DNA from: Butyrivibrio sp. Su6
GTDB taxonomy: Bacteria; Bacillota; Clostridia; Lachnospirales; Lachnospiraceae
Reading direction: 5' to 3'
Assembly (NCBI RefSeq): GCF_900108105.1
Contig: NZ_FNUR01000018.1
Span: 1-63,660 of the forward strand
Length of the DNA stretch: 63,660 nucleotides
Numbering within the stretch: the stretch's first letter is position 1; every line of letters begins with the position of its first letter. Made by a program: the position numbers and the translations under genes. This document shows, in pieces, positions 18,909 through 27,861 of this stretch. The notes beneath the pieces were generated by a model that ran no database searches, was not told the origin of the DNA, and worked only from the letters and a program-made list of their open reading frames with translations.

Positions 18909-19988
18909 ATGGATAGTAAAAACGGTTATAAAGAACAATTTATAATACTGATAACGCTTATATTTGCGGCATTTGTTCTGTGTGGCGCCATAGTTGTCTA
19001 TGTGGATCCATTTTTTCATTACCATGCACCTTTAGAGGGATTCCCTTATGTGGTGGATAATCAGCTAAGTCAAAATCCCGGAATGGCCAAAAATATGAAC
19101 TATGAGGGATGCATCATTGGTTCATCTATGACGGTTAATTTTGATACAGATGATTTTAAAGAGCTCCTTGACGTCAATACTATAAAGCTCAGTTATAGTG
19201 GAGCGTATCCCAAGGATGACTACAACATCTTATCAATTGTATTTGATAAGGATACATACGCCAGAAAAAATAGTGATGTAAAAGCTGTGTTTTTTGCCAT
19301 GGATATCCCGACTATGACTGCAGATACAGAGACCACAAAGTATCCACTGCCTGAATATCTGTATGATGATAATTACCTTAACGATGTGAAGTATCTGCTC
19401 AACAAGGATGTACTTTTGCAGTACATTATGCGTCCTATGATTCAGGGACAGGGCTCTGATCTGTCAGAAATATATGCCAGCTGGTGGACGCCTGATTATT
19501 ACAATATTCAGTGGGTTATGCACAACTATGACGAACCGGAGTATGTGGATGAAGAGACGGCAGCAGATGCTCTTTTGCCTCAAACCAAAGAAAACCTTGA
19601 GGTAAATATACTTCCTTTTGTGGAAAATAATCCTGATACACAGTTTTATTTCTTTTTCCCACCATACAGCATTTTGTACTGGCACAATGTAATGCAGGAA
19701 AATACCATTGAAGCGACATTTAGTCAGTATCAGTATGTTGCGGATAGATTGCTTGAATATGACAATGTTCATTTATTCTATTTTCAGACAATGCCGGAGA
19801 CCTTAGACCTCAATAACTATGCGGACTACACACATTATAAACCCGATATTAACAGATTTATGGTAGAATGCTTTAAGGATGGAAGCTATGAGATCCATTC
19901 ATCAGAAGAAATGAAAAACCAACTTGCCACTATGAGAGAGATGATAGCAGCATTTGATTATGGTGAGCTGCTTTCAAAAGAGTGGTAA
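18909..19988 (+). CDS. Membrane-anchored SGNH-like protein
   Basis: 359 residues from ATG 18909 (a TTG just before it is less likely). A helix at about 10-32 anchors the protein, with the rest outside. CIIGSSMTVNFDTDDF matches the block I Ser region of the AlgJ/AlgX-like group and FFPPYSILYWHN is a later conserved block. A final catalytic His is plausible in YADYTHYKPDIN. It lies directly after the MBOAT gene and is probably one of its acceptor-side partners. Confidence 0.6.
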   Translation: MDSKNGYKEQFIILITLIFAAFVLCGAIVVYVDPFFHYHAPLEGFPYVVDNQLSQNPGMAKNMNYEGCIIGSSMTVNFDTDDFKELLDVNTIKLSYSGAYPKDDYNILSIVFDKDTYARKNSDVKAVFFAMDIPTMTADTETTKYPLPEYLYDDNYLNDVKYLLNKDVLLQYIMRPMIQGQGSDLSEIYASWWTPDYYNIQWVMHNYDEPEYVDEETAADALLPQTKENLEVNILPFVENNPDTQFYFFFPPYSILYWHNVMQENTIEATFSQYQYVADRLLEYDNVHLFYFQTMPETLDLNNYADYTHYKPDINRFMVECFKDGSYEIHSSEEMKNQLATMREMIAAFDYGELLSKEW

Positions 19989-20008
19989 GAGTAGTAAAAG
20001 AGGTAATC

Positions 20009-20983
20009 ATGAGTAAAGAAAAAAATGAGAACAAATTTCAACAGATCCCCATTTGGGTCCACATTATACTGATAGCCATAATCGTAGGCGTCCTTGCCTT
20101 TTCAGGCTTTAAGCTCTGGAGATGGAATCAGGGAACTGCCAAGACTGAGGGTGTAACAGGAGAGAGCTACGAGATAGAAGTTCTTGATCAGATATTCCTG
20201 TTATCAGAGGATAAAAAGGCTGGTCACGAAGAGGACGGTACTGAGACAATTCTTTTCCTCGGTAATGATTCCCTTACCTATGACACATCTGAGACAGGTG
20301 TTACAAGCCAGGTTCAGTCCAAACTGGCAGGTTCAAATTGTATAAATGCAGGATTCCCGGCTTCAACAGTTGCGCTTAAAAATGCTGAGTATACAGATGA
20401 CTATGCCCTTGATGCCTTTAGTTTTTACAATGTAGCCAAGTGCATCTATGATGAGGACTTTGATCAGCTAATTGAAAAATCAACTCTTTTTGAGGATTCA
20501 CGCTATGACAAGAGTGCTGAAACCTTGAGAGACCTGGATTTTAATACTGTGGATACGCTAGTTATTTTCTATAACGCTCAGGACTATCTCAACTTAAGAG
20601 TTGGCATGAATCCTGACAATGACAGCGATCCTGTTACTTTTAGCGGGGCCCTTAACGCAGGCATTAAGCTTATCCAGGAGAAATATCCTTTCATAAGGAT
20701 TGTTTGTATGTCCTTCCCTATGTGCTATGCCTATGATTCATCAGGTCAGCTTGTGAGCGGTGATAGATATGATTTTGGAAATGGTAAGCTTACAACTTAT
20801 CTGCAGTTTATGATTGATGTTTCCGGAGCAACGGGGGTATCTTTTGTAGATAACTACTACGGAACAATTGATGAAGACAATAGTTCCACGTGGCTTTTGG
20901 ACAACGTCCATGTGAATGCTGACTGTAATGCATACATGGCAGATCATTTTGTGAGAGTCATCTATCCTGATTACGGTAATTGA
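20009..20983 (+). CDS. Membrane-anchored GDSL/SGNH-like protein
   Basis: 324 residues from ATG 20009, with AAAGAGGT upstream; an in-frame GTG at 19982 overlaps the previous gene and has no site. One helix (about 16-36) is followed by an extracellular domain. ILFLGNDSLTYD holds the GDS-like block I (GNDS here), NAQDYLN may be block III and LLDNVHVNADCN supplies Asp/His of block V. This is likely a second extracytoplasmic esterase or transferase of the acylation module at 17413. Confidence 0.6.
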   Translation: MSKEKNENKFQQIPIWVHIILIAIIVGVLAFSGFKLWRWNQGTAKTEGVTGESYEIEVLDQIFLLSEDKKAGHEEDGTETILFLGNDSLTYDTSETGVTSQVQSKLAGSNCINAGFPASTVALKNAEYTDDYALDAFSFYNVAKCIYDEDFDQLIEKSTLFEDSRYDKSAETLRDLDFNTVDTLVIFYNAQDYLNLRVGMNPDNDSDPVTFSGALNAGIKLIQEKYPFIRIVCMSFPMCYAYDSSGQLVSGDRYDFGNGKLTTYLQFMIDVSGATGVSFVDNYYGTIDEDNSSTWLLDNVHVNADCNAYMADHFVRVIYPDYGN

Positions 20984-20991
20984 GGGGTTTT

Positions 20992-21363
20992 ATGAAAAAG
21001 AGAATTGGTTTAGCAGATATTTTGCTGCTCCAGAGTGCAGTAGTTGTTTATTCTCTGTCTACTGTGGCAGCCAATCTGGCTTCAAAATATGAGTTTTTAT
21101 CAGCCAGATACATTTTGTTTTTTGGACTTGAATTTGTGATATTGGCAGCCTACGCTCTTATCTGGCAGCAGATGATAAAAAGGTTCCAGTTATCAGTAGC
21201 CTATGCCAACAAGGCGATGACACTTATGTGGTCGATGCTTTGGAATTTTATAATTTTTAGTCAGGGTATAACTCCATTTAAGGTTGTGGGTGTAGTATTG
21301 GTAGTGATTGGAGTTGTGATCATGAATACAGGCGCAGTGAAGGGGGAAGGCGAAGATGATTAA
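20992..21363 (+). CDS. EamA/SMR-like membrane protein, first half of a pair (ArnE-like)
   Basis: 123 residues, four helices, from ATG 20992 with GAGGGG upstream. The size and the closing VLVVIGVVIMNTG are typical of small EamA/SMR proteins such as ArnE/ArnF, which flip aminoarabinose-undecaprenyl phosphate. Its stop overlaps the next gene, encoding a similar protein, by eight bases. The pair is probably a heterodimeric flippase for a lipid-linked monosaccharide made by a GtrB-like enzyme in this locus. Confidence 0.7.
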   Translation: MKKRIGLADILLLQSAVVVYSLSTVAANLASKYEFLSARYILFFGLEFVILAAYALIWQQMIKRFQLSVAYANKAMTLMWSMLWNFIIFSQGITPFKVVGVVLVVIGVVIMNTGAVKGEGEDD

Positions 21364-21700
21364 CATTTACTTTTTCCTGATGATAGTAGCTGAGTTTATA
21401 GCCTCCACTTCACAGATGCTTCTTAAGCAGAGCGCCGGACGCAAGTATTCTTCTTTTATCAGAGAGTATTTAAATGGTCTTGTAATTGGTGGATATGGAC
21501 TCTTGGTTTTATCCATGATCATTTCCATATTTTGTTATGATGGACTTGGATATATGGGGGTAGTAGTAATGGAGCCTGTGGGCTATATTATTGTTATGTT
21601 CATGTCCAGATTTTTCTTTAGAGAAAAGATCACGAACAGAAAACTTTTAGGAATGCTGTTTATTATTGCCGGAATAGCTGTTTTCTACGCATTGGGGTGA
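21356..21700 (+). CDS. EamA/SMR-like membrane protein, second half of a pair (ArnF-like)
   Basis: 114 residues, four helices. STSQMLLKQSAGR near the start and FREKITNRKLLGMLFIIAG near the end are typical of the EamA/DMT family. ATG 21356 overlaps the end of the partner gene, so translation is coupled. Together the two half-size proteins match the ArnE/ArnF arrangement. Confidence 0.7.
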   Translation: MINIYFFLMIVAEFIASTSQMLLKQSAGRKYSSFIREYLNGLVIGGYGLLVLSMIISIFCYDGLGYMGVVVMEPVGYIIVMFMSRFFFREKITNRKLLGMLFIIAGIAVFYALG

Positions 21701-21704
21701 AAAA

Positions 21705-23351
21705 TTGAAAGCAAAGCAAAAGTTAGTGGTAAACAATATAATCGCAAGGATTATCACAGTCATTATGGCTGTGGTAGTTCTTGCGCTTTTATTTGTTTTT
21801 TTTAGTGCAAATATTTTCCATTACACAGCCAGGATGGAAGCGGATATTGCGTCAGAGACCCTTTTGGGGACAGTGATATATGACAACGGTTTTGTTCAGC
21901 CATCAACCTGGTATGCTTCTACTACAGTGAGGGTCATATCTGTACCTAATCTTGCTGCATTTATATATCCTCTTGTCTCACAGAATGCCAATCTTGCAGC
22001 AGGGATAGCCTGTGTCATAATGATGGTTTTACTTCTTGCGGTTATGATTGTCTACTTCAGACAGATAGGCTTTTCCTGGGCTCAGGTTTTAGCGAGCCTT
22101 GTGATCATCTTGTCTTTTACAAATGCCGCAGATGAATTCCAGAGAATGCTCTTTTTGTATGCTTCATACTATGTAAGTCATGCTATAACGCTTTTTATTA
22201 TCCTTATTTTTTATAATAAATGGTTAAAAGATAATAAGGTGAGCTGGTGGACTTTGGCACTTTCTCTTTTGATAGCTGTTCTCAATGGATTACAGGGAAT
22301 GCATGCCTGCCTTTTCTGCTATATACCCTTGGTTGTAGTTGAGGTATTAAGGCGTTTCGTTTTCTGGATCAGGGAAAAGAAACAGAGTGATCCTTTCATT
22401 TTGATATGGACTATTATTTTATTTGTTGTTTCTTTTGGCTGCACCAAGGTCTTTGCTACCACCAACTTCGGAGCAAGCAGGAATATCAGGCATGCCTTTG
22501 AGAAATTTGTAGGTGAGGTGTGTCCTGTAATTGGAACAACCCTTAGCTTCAACAGATTACCGGTCTTGATTATCCTGATTGTTGCTGCGGCAATTGCAGG
22601 TTATGTCATCTACATTTTTAAACTTGTGAAGAATGCAGGGAAGAAAATTGATGAGGATTTATTCCAGAATTATAGGGCTGCTCTGTCAGATTATAAGCTC
22701 GATTCTTCTGATAAGACTTACAGATACTGGAGCATGTTGGTATTTCCTTTTGGATTTATTTTGTGTGTGCTGCTTGAGACCTTTACTACTGCAGATGTGG
22801 CCGGCAGATATTTCCTGATGCTTTTGTTCACAGTTGCCACTGGCTTTTCTCTTTTGATTCATCAGTTAAAAGAAAAGTTTCAGGACTTTGCACTTTTAAG
22901 AGGAATTATTCTTACAGCATCTCTTTTCCTGGTGGCATTTTATGGTGCTTTTTCTGCTGTTATATTCTATAGTGACCTTGTAATAAATGACTATTCCTAT
23001 AACACAGATGCCTATAAGGTCTACAGTTGGATGACTGAGAATGGCTATACTTACGGCTATACAACATTTGATTATGCCAACTATGTTACTGTTATGGGAA
23101 ACAACACTGTCAAAGTCAGGGCCGTTAATAACATGGCTGAAATGTCAGGCTGCAAGTGGCTCTCTGACACTACCTGGTATCCGCCTGTTAAATCCCAGGA
23201 GGGGGCAACCTGTTATATAGTCTCTGAGGCTATGACTGAGGATTTTAATGTATTTCTTGAAACCTATGAGCCTGAAATTGTGAATACAGAAGAAGTTGGC
23301 AAATTTGTCATTTATGTTCTGGACCACGATTACACCCTGTGGGAGAGGTGA
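21705..23351 (+). CDS. Polytopic membrane protein of unknown function (GT-C-like layout)
   Basis: 548 residues from TTG 21705 with GGGGTG upstream. About ten or eleven helices are followed by an extracellular C-terminal part of roughly 130 residues. The layout, with a large first loop after helix one (ARMEADIASE), resembles GT-C glycosyltransferases that use lipid-linked sugars outside the membrane. It follows directly after the flippase pair, which fits the Gtr-type scheme. No family motif is recognised, so this is a layout-based suggestion only. Confidence 0.5.
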   Translation: MKAKQKLVVNNIIARIITVIMAVVVLALLFVFFSANIFHYTARMEADIASETLLGTVIYDNGFVQPSTWYASTTVRVISVPNLAAFIYPLVSQNANLAAGIACVIMMVLLLAVMIVYFRQIGFSWAQVLASLVIILSFTNAADEFQRMLFLYASYYVSHAITLFIILIFYNKWLKDNKVSWWTLALSLLIAVLNGLQGMHACLFCYIPLVVVEVLRRFVFWIREKKQSDPFILIWTIILFVVSFGCTKVFATTNFGASRNIRHAFEKFVGEVCPVIGTTLSFNRLPVLIILIVAAAIAGYVIYIFKLVKNAGKKIDEDLFQNYRAALSDYKLDSSDKTYRYWSMLVFPFGFILCVLLETFTTADVAGRYFLMLLFTVATGFSLLIHQLKEKFQDFALLRGIILTASLFLVAFYGAFSAVIFYSDLVINDYSYNTDAYKVYSWMTENGYTYGYTTFDYANYVTVMGNNTVKVRAVNNMAEMSGCKWLSDTTWYPPVKSQEGATCYIVSEAMTEDFNVFLETYEPEIVNTEEVGKFVIYVLDHDYTLWER

Positions 23352-23365
23352 CAAAAGGGGCTTGG

Positions 23366-23394
23366 TTGATGATGTGATTTATAAATGCTAGAAT
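23366..23394 (+). promoter_or_regulatory. Promoter for the GH25 surface protein
   Basis: TTGATG at 23366-23371, 17-base spacer, TAGAAT at 23389-23394 with extended TGC directly before it. The expected start lies about 35 bases before ATG 23436. Confidence 0.6.
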
Positions 23395-23435
23395 GGGATG
23401 TTACCGATGGCGATTAAAGGGAGAAAAGTTAAGGT

Positions 23436-26285
23436 ATGAGAAGAAGTTCAAAAAGAGGATTGGGACTTGTTGGGAAGAGTTCGCGTACAAGGCGCCATGA
23501 CGAGGATATAGACTACAGAGAGCAGTACGATGATGAGTACGACGATTATCCTGAGGATGATTATGAGGATGACTTCGGCGATGTAGAGGATGATGATTAC
23601 TACGAGGATGTTCGTGAGTATGATGAGTCTGATGATTACGACAGGGATGATCAGGAATATGAGCGCGAGACAGATGGCATAGATGATGACGAATATGACA
23701 GAGACTATGATGACGACCGCGATTATTATGAAGATGATTACGAGGACGATGATTCCTACGAAGAAGAGGATGATGAGCTCTACGAGGGCGATGAGGACTA
23801 CAGGAATGTAGAAGATATCGATGCCCGTAGGAGCTATGAGCACGACTACGATGAGGATGATGAAGATTACGACGATGTATATGATGATTACCTGGCAGAT
23901 TCCAGGCGTAGCAGAGCTCATGTAGAAGATAGAAGAGATAATCGCCGTGATAGAGATTATAGCGATAGGCGTGCTGTAAGAGATAGAGATGACTCAGGCT
24001 TCCTTAGAATTATCACAGAGTCTTCAGCCGTTGAGAGAATCGCAGCATTGATTTTTGTTGTCCTGATTGCCGGAGCTGTGGCTACAGGCGTGTTCTACAA
24101 AAAAGCTATGGACAAAAATCATGAGATCAGCTCTTTTGCCAGTGTGGGAGAGAACTACGGCGAGACTGAGATTGTAGGCGAGAGCGGACTTATCGCAGTT
24201 GCAGATGCCCAGAGAGCAAAGCTTGAGGCGGCTCAGCTGATTTCCGAGGATGAGGAAGCGGAAGAGCAGGAGAATGCTGAGAAAGAGGCTGAGAGCGCAA
24301 CAATAAACGTATCCATGTCAGTTGCCACTATCAAGAGCGATATTAAGATAAAGTTCACCAATTCCAAGACAGGAAAGCTTATTGCAAGCACTCCTTTTAC
24401 TGTAACAGTTAAAAATCCTGATGGCAGCAGCGTCACTTATGACGACCACGATCAGGACGGAATCATCTATAAAAAAGACCTGACGGCAGGAAAGTACACA
24501 GTTACTCCAAATGCTCTAACAGGTGACTATGCAAAATATAAGGTGGATACGTCTTCAAAGTCTGTCACGGTTAAGAATACAGTAGAGATGAAGGCTGTCG
24601 ACGTTACAGGCGAAGTTAAGAAGGAATCTGAAGTCAATGTGGCAAAAGAGGATACGGCCGTAGCGGACAAGGTTGAATCAGCCCTTACAGATACAGTCGA
24701 GTGGGTTGAAAGCACCAAGACTGCTGTTGGAGAAGGCACTGACAGCGGAGATGGAAGCTACACCTACGAGGCTGTGGATAAGAGCAACATCGTTGATCCT
24801 TCAAGCAGTGCCATTAACGGCGTTGGAAGGTTCATGTTCCTTGCTTTTGCAGCTACATCTGAAGAGAACTCTGATAATGATGAAGAGGATAAAGAGTTCA
24901 AGGTAAAATCCTACGATGTTACCTTGAAAATCGGTGAGACCTCCAAGATAGAGATAACTGATGGACCTTCAGAGTTTAACTACTCTTCATCTGATCCTGA
25001 TCTTGTAAAGGTTTCTGATGATGGAACTATCACAGCTGTTGGTGAGGGTGTTGAGTACATTACCATCACTGCTGATGGCTATCAGAAGGAAATCGTGAAG
25101 GTCACTGTTAAGAAGGAAGACAGCTCATCCAGTAGCTCGAGCTCAAGCAGTTCTTCATCAAGCTCCAGCAGTTCCAGCACCACAGGCAGCAGTTCATCTG
25201 CTGACAAGACTGCACCTATCAGCATTACCAAGGTAACACTTGTAAAGGGCAGAACCTTTAAGATTGAGCCTAAAAACTCTGATATATCACTTAAGGTAAC
25301 TTCTGCAGACACCGGAAAGGTCTCTGTTGATGGCACAACAATTAAGGGTGAGGATGCCGGAGAGACAACAGTCACTGTAACAGCTGATGGCTATACAGAA
25401 GCGAAAGTGACAGTTACTGTAAAGAGCAATTCCGAAAAGCTCCAGACTAAAGACGGCAAGCAGGTTTACATCAAGGACAGCGAAGGCAACTACATAGAGG
25501 CCGACTATGGTGACTACTATATTGAATCTGCCTTTTATCTTAGAAATGGTGCAACTTCTTACAAGTACACCGGATGGCAGACTATCGATGGAAAGACCTA
25601 CTATTTTGATAAAAACGGTAATCCTGTTACCGGTGAGCAGGTTATCCAGGGAGCAAAGTACACCTTTGGAAGCGACGGTGCTATTGCCGGTTCATCCAAC
25701 GTTATGGGTATCGATGTCAGCAAGTGGAACGGAAATATCGACTGGGCTGCAGTTAAGAACTCCGGTGTAAACTTTGTTATCATCAGATGTGGTTACAGAG
25801 GTTCATCAGAGGGCGCACTTATTGAGGACTCAAAGTTCAAGTCCAACATAAAAGGTGCTCAGGATGCAGGCCTTAAGGTCGGTGTATATTTCTTTTCACA
25901 GGCGGTTAATGAAGTAGAGGCTGTTGAGGAAGCCTCAATGGTTATCAGCCTTATAAAGGGATACAGCCTCTCATACCCGGTTTACCTGGATATTGAAAAG
26001 AGTAACGGCCGAGGCGATGGAATCAGTAATGACCAGAGAACAGCCAATATCAAGGCTTTCTGCGGAACAATTGCAAATGCCGGTTACTCTGTTGGTGTTT
26101 ATTCCAACAAGACCTGGTTTACTGAGAAAATGAATGTTTCTCAGCTTAGCAGCTACAACATCTGGCTTGCCCAGTACAAGTCAGCCATGGAATACTCAGC
26201 TTCCAAGGTAAATATGTGGCAATACACTTCAAAAGGAAAAGTATCCGGTATTTCCGGAAACGTAGATATGAACATCTACTATTAA
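23436..26285 (+). CDS. Membrane-anchored GH25 muramidase with acidic cytoplasmic tail, BIG2-like domains and Ser-rich linker
   Basis: 949 residues. Residues about 20-170 are almost entirely Asp, Glu, Tyr and Arg, and are probably cytoplasmic. A helix follows at about 199-222. Outside there is an Ig/SpaA-like region (about 299-362), two BIG2-like domains (about 490-562 and 590-664) joined by a Ser tract of about 20 residues (563-588), and one choline-binding-type repeat with GWQTIDGKTYYFD near 712. The GH25 domain spans 756-949: MGIDVSKWNGNIDW and YPVYLDIEKS hold the catalytic Asp/Glu residues. It would cleave peptidoglycan at the cell surface. The tail is longer than expected for the family. 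Confidence 0.85.
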   Translation: MRRSSKRGLGLVGKSSRTRRHDEDIDYREQYDDEYDDYPEDDYEDDFGDVEDDDYYEDVREYDESDDYDRDDQEYERETDGIDDDEYDRDYDDDRDYYEDDYEDDDSYEEEDDELYEGDEDYRNVEDIDARRSYEHDYDEDDEDYDDVYDDYLADSRRSRAHVEDRRDNRRDRDYSDRRAVRDRDDSGFLRIITESSAVERIAALIFVVLIAGAVATGVFYKKAMDKNHEISSFASVGENYGETEIVGESGLIAVADAQRAKLEAAQLISEDEEAEEQENAEKEAESATINVSMSVATIKSDIKIKFTNSKTGKLIASTPFTVTVKNPDGSSVTYDDHDQDGIIYKKDLTAGKYTVTPNALTGDYAKYKVDTSSKSVTVKNTVEMKAVDVTGEVKKESEVNVAKEDTAVADKVESALTDTVEWVESTKTAVGEGTDSGDGSYTYEAVDKSNIVDPSSSAINGVGRFMFLAFAATSEENSDNDEEDKEFKVKSYDVTLKIGETSKIEITDGPSEFNYSSSDPDLVKVSDDGTITAVGEGVEYITITADGYQKEIVKVTVKKEDSSSSSSSSSSSSSSSSSSSTTGSSSSADKTAPISITKVTLVKGRTFKIEPKNSDISLKVTSADTGKVSVDGTTIKGEDAGETTVTVTADGYTEAKVTVTVKSNSEKLQTKDGKQVYIKDSEGNYIEADYGDYYIESAFYLRNGATSYKYTGWQTIDGKTYYFDKNGNPVTGEQVIQGAKYTFGSDGAIAGSSNVMGIDVSKWNGNIDWAAVKNSGVNFVIIRCGYRGSSEGALIEDSKFKSNIKGAQDAGLKVGVYFFSQAVNEVEAVEEASMVISLIKGYSLSYPVYLDIEKSNGRGDGISNDQRTANIKAFCGTIANAGYSVGVYSNKTWFTEKMNVSQLSSYNIWLAQYKSAMEYSASKVNMWQYTSKGKVSGISGNVDMNIYY

Positions 26286-26291
26286 TGAATT

Positions 26292-27764
26292 ATGTTTAAA
26301 ATGAAGCATCAAAAGAATTTAATATTGCTATACGTAATCTTGCCATTCCTGTTTTTTATGGGAATGGCTGTTTACGATGGGACAGTGTGGTGTGTGGATT
26401 CGCAGAGTTATGTGAGCATGGATTTCACCAGGGAGCCTGTGTATCCACTATTTCTCTTAGGCATCAGGCAAGTCTTTGAGTTTTTTGATTTTGCAGGGGA
26501 AATGTACGGGCAGCCTTCATATCTGTTCTGTGCTGTGATCATTCAGAGCCTTTTGTGGGTCTATGCTACAGCAAGGCTTGGCTTTTTTATGTACAGGGTA
26601 GCAGGAGATAACACCTATGAGAATAAGGCAAGGGTAATTGGCTTTCTTGCTGTCTTTTTCCAGCTTGCTGTGTGCGTCTTAAACCGCTTTGTTGCGGCTA
26701 GAGGCTCTATGTATTCAGAGTGTATAATGACGGAATCACTTGCGATGCCCCTGTTTGTGCTGTTTAACATCAGGCTCTTTATGGCGCTTAAGGATTACAA
26801 CAAGCTGAATGTGACTGTATTGTTTTTGCTGTGCGTCCTGATCTCAAGCATCAGAAAGCAGATGCTCATAACTCTTCTTATTTGGGGATTTGTGTCTTTT
26901 GTCATGCATCTTTTGTGGAAAATAACCAGAGATATCAGGAGATTTGTGGAAACCCTTATCCTTGTGATCATTGCAGTTGTCTGCATCAGCGTCGCAGACA
27001 GGAGCTATAACTACGTTCTTCGCGGGCACTTTGTGGAGCACACAGGAAACAGCAAGGGAGCTCTTGATACAGTTCTTTATACTGCAAAGGCTGAAGACGC
27101 AGCTTTGTATGAGAAGTATGATACTTCTGAGGACTATCCGAATCTCAGCGAGCTGTACACCAGGATATATGACACTTTGATTGAGCGGGAGCTTACAATT
27201 GACTTTGCTTCATCAGGGTATGAGCTTGGAGAAGAGTCGACGATTTCTAACTCTGACTGGGTGTCCATGGCATCCCACTATGCGGACTGTTATGATGTTA
27301 TCGGCTTTGACGTTGTGCTTCCTATCTGCGAAGAGTATGTAGCTGAGTACTTCCCGGGTTTGGATGAAGTGGATGCTCAGCTAAAAGAGGATGCGGTTGA
27401 GAAAGTTCTTTTGACAGAGCTTATGAAAAAAGATATTTCCGGAATATTTAAGGGAGAGTCCAAGGCTTTCCTGTATGTGTTTAAGGCAAATGTGCTGAAG
27501 GCATTTGTTATATCAGTGGCCAACATATCCCCAAGGGTTCTTATTACAGCATCTTTGGTAATTTACATTTTGTATCTGACTTTGATGTTCAGAATGGGAG
27601 TCCTTAGGAAAAAAGAGGATATTCTTTTAATGGCATTCATTGTTATCGTAGGAGTGTTTATAAATAGCGTGGTTACGGGCTCTATGATATTCCCCCAGCC
27701 CAGGTATATGTGCTATTCTATGGGGCTCTTCTACTTATTGATGAGTTGTGGTATACTGCTATGA
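26292..27764 (+). CDS. Polytopic membrane protein of unknown function
   Basis: 490 residues from ATG 26292 (ATG 26301 is an alternative). An early loop VWCVDSQSYVSMDFTREPVYP after helix one is followed by about eight helices and a soluble loop at about 245-385. The layout resembles GT-C-like or DUF-type glycan-locus membrane proteins, but no family is recognised. It begins 6 bases after the GH25 stop, so it is probably in the same transcript. Its TGA stop lies inside hairpin repeat copy B. Confidence 0.55.
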   Translation: MFKMKHQKNLILLYVILPFLFFMGMAVYDGTVWCVDSQSYVSMDFTREPVYPLFLLGIRQVFEFFDFAGEMYGQPSYLFCAVIIQSLLWVYATARLGFFMYRVAGDNTYENKARVIGFLAVFFQLAVCVLNRFVAARGSMYSECIMTESLAMPLFVLFNIRLFMALKDYNKLNVTVLFLLCVLISSIRKQMLITLLIWGFVSFVMHLLWKITRDIRRFVETLILVIIAVVCISVADRSYNYVLRGHFVEHTGNSKGALDTVLYTAKAEDAALYEKYDTSEDYPNLSELYTRIYDTLIERELTIDFASSGYELGEESTISNSDWVSMASHYADCYDVIGFDVVLPICEEYVAEYFPGLDEVDAQLKEDAVEKVLLTELMKKDISGIFKGESKAFLYVFKANVLKAFVISVANISPRVLITASLVIYILYLTLMFRMGVLRKKEDILLMAFIVIVGVFINSVVTGSMIFPQPRYMCYSMGLFYLLMSCGILL

Positions 27765-27821
27765 TGAGAATATTTTTGTAGGATTGCGAGAACGAAGTGG
27801 AGCAATCCGTCTTATCATAGC
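27758..27821 (+). repeat. Stop-codon-embracing hairpin repeat, copy B
   Basis: GCTATGATGAG at 27758-27768 pairs with CTTATCATAGC at 27811-27821 (one G-T pair) and includes the TGA stop of the preceding gene. An inner stem GGATTGC (27781-27787) with GCAATCC (27802-27808) encloses the loop. The core GTGGAGCAATCCGT is shared with copies A (9407) and, with one change, C (32075). Confidence 0.65.
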
Positions 27822-27861
27822 TAAGTAAATAAAAGAACAAAAGGAAAACGAGGAAAAATAA

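Noticed and set aside
23448..23921. Long minus-strand frame opposite the acidic tail of the GH25 protein
   Set aside because: It is the antisense of Asp/Glu/Tyr codons, giving an artificial Ile/Val-rich sequence; no ribosome site.
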